Assembly (NCBI RefSeq): GCF_946885855.1
Contig: NZ_CAMPHH010000188.1
Location: forward strand, 1 to 6,719
Source: an uncultured Actinotalea sp.
Lineage (GTDB): Bacteria; Actinomycetota; Actinomycetes; Actinomycetales; Cellulomonadaceae
Length of the DNA: 6,719 bases
Direction: 5' to 3'
A program made the position numbers and the translations under genes. The notes beneath the pieces were generated by a model. It made no database searches. It had not been told where the DNA came from and saw nothing but the letters and a program-made list of their open reading frames with translations. Shown here one piece after another: positions 6,201-6,719 of this stretch (within the stretch, counting starts at the first letter, position 1; the number at the start of each line of letters is the position of its first letter).

Positions 6201-6719
6201 AGGTCGTCCAGCAGAACGGCTCGAGCAGCCGACAGGACACCGAGCCGCCCGCGGTGCCCGAGGCGGACACCCTCTGGCTCCGCCTGACCAGCGACGGCGC
6301 GTCGGTCCAGGCGAGCGTGTCCTACGACGGCGCGACGTTCGCCGACTTCGGTCGACCCCTGTCCCTGGCCACGACGCCGTTCACGCACGTGGGGCCGTAC
6401 GCGTTCCGCGGGGCGACCGCCGCGCCGGAGATCGAGGCGACGTTCGACTGGTTCCGCTGGTCGCCGTCGGCGGCGGAGTACGAGGCGTGCCTCGCGCCGG
6501 AGGAGCCGGAGCCGCTGTTCCCCGTGGACCCCGCGAACCCCGTGTTCGAGCGGTGCCCGGGCGTCGGCTCGGACGAGTTCGACGGCGCCGGTCCGGGCCT
6601 CGACCCGGGGCTGTGGGACCGGGTCGTGCGCGAAGAGTCGGCGCGGCACGTCGTCGGCGGCGGAGTGCTGACCATCCCGACGTACCGGACGGGCGTGGCC
6701 GGGGCTCCGCTGCCTCAGC
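3206..6719 (+). CDS. Secreted multi-modular protein with two glycoside-hydrolase-like beta-propellers and three jelly-roll modules (3' truncated by window)
   Basis: Exported, probably glycan-degrading protein of at least 1171 residues with no stop before the right edge. A Sec signal peptide (residues 1-29, cleavage after AQA; no lipobox Cys) is followed by an Ala/Thr/Ser/Pro linker (30-52). Then come propeller A (about 53-345), jelly roll A (367-568), propeller B (about 582-871), jelly roll B (894-1095) and jelly roll C (from 1117, incomplete). Acidic Pro/Glu linkers separate the modules. The propellers resemble the five-bladed GH43/GH117/GH130-type fold: repeated WYLYFGPHD-like strands and conserved D101/D144/E202 (A) and D630/D673/E731 (B) are candidate catalytic residues, but I cannot name a family. 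The jelly rolls resemble DUF1349/concanavalin-A-like modules appended to GH43 enzymes (SDEFDG, LDP.xWD, DGPWQLTTQV, QQAGLLLY). The location after a sugar importer supports a role in releasing its substrate. Any C-terminal anchor is beyond the window. Confidence 0.88.
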   Translation, partial: MRRRLARTVGAVIAAGATLLAVVAGPAQATEDGAATSGAASPTAATATAPLPVFEFSGIITDKAEMIYNPTNEYVFPSVFHAGAHLEDPLGEWYLYFGPHDAPGGIMLMYADSLAGPWTEYAANPVIDRYWDPHHRVSHIASPDVVWDDTTGEMVVYYHGENTETRYATSTDGISFEYGGLALTAAMTAPDSTSASYARVFEHPDPDSGYAWASFFTSNFSDGPLHIMLAESVDGRSWTVHPEPLVAPATGDGGNIAAANLWEWEGQLYVLYHNSNGRIMARTIDRSLREVGPATVLFRTSGVGEDVGRAAAPEIVTDAGGTYLFYESGPRLRGTMAYATLNPDAVRPPDPASGFPRDPANPVFEQCAVAGSDEFDGTGPGLDPAIWDRVVRAESARHVVGDGVLTIPTYATGVAGAPLPQQELPDGPWQLTTQVSIDVAERFQQAGLLLYTSDTSYGQFAIGQTTFGERLTVTRVLDGVRREDTLAPEVPDTDTLWMRLSSDGETVQPSVSYDGATFTDVGRPFTMSESGFTHVGPYAFRGATAAPEIPATFDWIRWSPTAEQYEACLAPEEPGEPGALPTFGFTDVLTVPEEMLYNPTGEFIFPSVFHAGAHLEDPLGEYYLYFGPHDAPGGISLMYADSLAGPWTEYAANPVVDRQWDPHYSVSHVASADAIWNEEAGQLFLYFHGENSTTRYATSDDGVTFTYGGVTWTNASGGAGVTESSYARVFEHPDPTSGYGYAAFYMANYTDNVRRIRLAESVDGRTWTVVPGNLVSPEQGDGGNVSAGNLWEWDGQLYVTYHNSSGQIRARTIDPTLRQVGPSVLLHASSGIAPDVGRVASPEIVTDATGTYLFYEAGARLDARIALATLGAPGPEEPAPLFPVDPANPVFEQCPGIGSDEFDGTGPGLDPGLWDRVVREGSARHVVGDGVLTIPTYATGVAGAPLPQQELPDGPWQLTTQVTIDVAERFQQAGLLLYAADTVYGKFGLGQATPGKRLEVVQQNGSSSRQDTEPPAVPEADTLWLRLTSDGASVQASVSYDGATFADFGRPLSLATTPFTHVGPYAFRGATAAPEIEATFDWFRWSPSAAEYEACLAPEEPEPLFPVDPANPVFERCPGVGSDEFDGAGPGLDPGLWDRVVREESARHVVGGGVLTIPTYRTGVAGAPLPQ
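3362..4240 (+). repeat. Propeller module A (first copy of duplicated domain)
   Basis: Residues about 53-345. It contains YNPTNEYVFPSVFHAGAHLE, FGPHDAPGG (99-105 core), ADSLAGPWTEY, SPDVVW, YYHGEN (H159, E161), SYARVFEHPDP (E202), LAESVDGRSW, LWEWEGQLYVLYHN, APEIV (E315) and YLFYE (E327). Recurrent W/Y-L-Y strands followed by D-G or small turns fit a five-bladed beta-propeller. Against propeller B, residues 66-126 match 595-655 at 55 of 61 positions by hand count, without gaps. All the charged residues listed are kept in copy B. Confidence 0.8.
3539..3579 (+). repeat. 41-nt identical tract between propellers, copy 1 (partner 5126-5166)
   Basis: Uninterrupted 41-nt identity at offset 1587 nt, encoding DSLAGPWTEYAANP in both propellers. 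It is flanked by synonymous differences on both sides. Confidence 0.85.
4304..4909 (+). repeat. Concanavalin-A-like jelly-roll module A
   Basis: Residues 367-568, bounded by C367 (FEQC) and C568 (YEAC). It opens with GSDEFDGTGPGLDPAIWDRV, the usual opening of DUF1349/laminin-G-like modules, and ends with FDWIRWSP. It is gaplessly alignable with module B. Likely role is glycan binding or support of the adjacent propeller's active site, as in GH43 enzymes with C-terminal jelly rolls (inference). Confidence 0.75.
4391..4558 (+). repeat. Near-identical DNA tract, copy 1 (partner 5972-6139)
   Basis: 168 nt that match 5972-6139 at an offset of 1581 nt with only two mismatches (4512 G/C and 4552 C/G). 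The first 121 nt are identical, including third codon positions. Flanking sequence on both sides is clearly more diverged. Confidence 0.9.
4922..4939 (+). repeat. 9-nt tandem duplication in interdomain linker
   Basis: GAGCCGGGC occurs twice in direct succession, encoding EPGEPG in the linker between jelly roll A and propeller B. It is the kind of slippage-prone linker expected between modules. Confidence 0.7.
4949..5818 (+). repeat. Propeller module B (second copy of duplicated domain)
   Basis: Residues about 582-871, offset from copy A by 529 codons in the aligned core. All motifs of copy A recur: FGPHDAPGG (D630), SADAIW (D673), YFHGEN (H688, E690), SYARVFEHPDP (E731), LAESVDGRTW, LWEWDGQLYVTYHN, SPEIV (E843) and YLFYE (E856). 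The copies differ most in loop-like stretches (about 711-726 and 743-757). There is no frameshift and no loss of candidate catalytic residues, so both copies look functional. Confidence 0.8.
5126..5166 (+). repeat. 41-nt identical tract between propellers, copy 2
   Basis: Partner of 3539-3579 in propeller B. Together with the jelly-roll tract it shows that the duplication is recent or homogenised at the DNA level. Confidence 0.85.
5842..5882 (+). repeat. Linker repeat, copy 1 (partner 6511-6551)
   Basis: 41 identical nt encoding the PLFPVDPANPVFE linker in front of jelly roll B. The corresponding linker before jelly roll A (4261-4303) is much less similar in its first 20 nt. Confidence 0.85.
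5885..6490 (+). repeat. Concanavalin-A-like jelly-roll module B
   Basis: Residues 894-1095, bounded by C894 and C1095, exactly the same 201-residue spacing as module A. The N-terminal half is almost identical to A, while the middle (979-1022) is strongly diverged (24 of 44 residues differ by hand count). It is followed directly by a linker and module C with no propeller in between. Confidence 0.75.
5972..6139 (+). repeat. Near-identical DNA tract, copy 2 (partner 4391-4558)
   Basis: Second member of the near-identical pair within jelly roll B, encoding SARHVVGDG through LLLY. The third jelly roll covers the first 79 nt of this tract (6641-6719) and differs there at 6 positions, whereas copies 1 and 2 are identical over the same 79 nt. 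Confidence 0.9.
6511..6551 (+). repeat. Linker repeat, copy 2
   Basis: Partner of 5842-5882 in front of jelly roll C, at an offset of 669 nt. It marks the unit that was duplicated to create the third jelly roll. Confidence 0.85.
6554..6719 (+). repeat. Concanavalin-A-like jelly-roll module C (incomplete)
   Basis: Residues 1117 to the window edge at 1171: FERC, GSDEFDGAGPGLDPGLWDRV, then ESARHVVGGGVLTIPTYRTG. It is offset from module B by exactly 669 nt (223 codons), one jelly roll plus linker, so this is a duplication of jelly roll plus linker only. The end lies outside the window. Confidence 0.75.

Noticed and set aside
4880..6649. Long open frame on the minus strand (589 codons), containing an apparent internal repeat
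   Set aside because: The repeated segments are only the reverse-complement reading of the duplicated modules of the + strand gene. Composition is shadow-like and there is no RBS-supported start.
3362..6719. Could the repeats be a mobile element, a CRISPR array or VNTR DNA?
   Set aside because: The repeats are in-frame domain duplications with periods of about 527 and 223 codons, keep the reading frame and show protein-level conservation. There is no transposase, terminal inverted repeat or spacer pattern.

Overview
The window is very GC-rich and all its genes lie on the + strand. Strong purine-rich ribosome binding sites, GC-ending codons and the gene content suggest a saprophytic high-GC actinobacterium. 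My guess is a Cellulomonas/Promicromonospora-like Micrococcales, but that is inference from style, not from a marker gene.

Layout. Positions 1-1110 hold the C-terminal ~369 residues of an extracellular sugar-binding lipoprotein-type protein whose start is off the left edge. It is followed by two CUT1-family sugar ABC permeases (1149-2108 and 2098-3021), the second overlapping the first by 11 nt. No ATPase gene is present. After a 184-bp gap that contains two adjacent hairpins, a very large secreted gene starts at 3206 and is still open at the right edge (6719), giving at least 1171 residues. Because it has no stop inside the window, it is easily missed by a start-to-stop ORF scan, which instead fills the region with long Arg/Pro-rich shadow frames on both strands.

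The large protein is modular: Sec signal peptide, Ala/Thr linker, five-bladed beta-propeller of glycoside-hydrolase type (A), concanavalin-A-like jelly roll (A), a second propeller (B), a second jelly roll (B), then a third jelly roll (C) cut by the window edge. The propeller + jelly-roll unit is duplicated with a period of about 527 codons. The copies have a mosaic identity pattern that suggests gene conversion. The only five cysteines seen sit at the borders of the jelly rolls, with identical 201-residue spacing in both complete modules.

Working model (inference): the secreted multi-modular protein binds and cleaves an unidentified glycan outside the cell, and the binding protein and two permeases import the released oligosaccharide, energised by a shared ATPase encoded elsewhere. 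The substrate cannot be read from the sequence.
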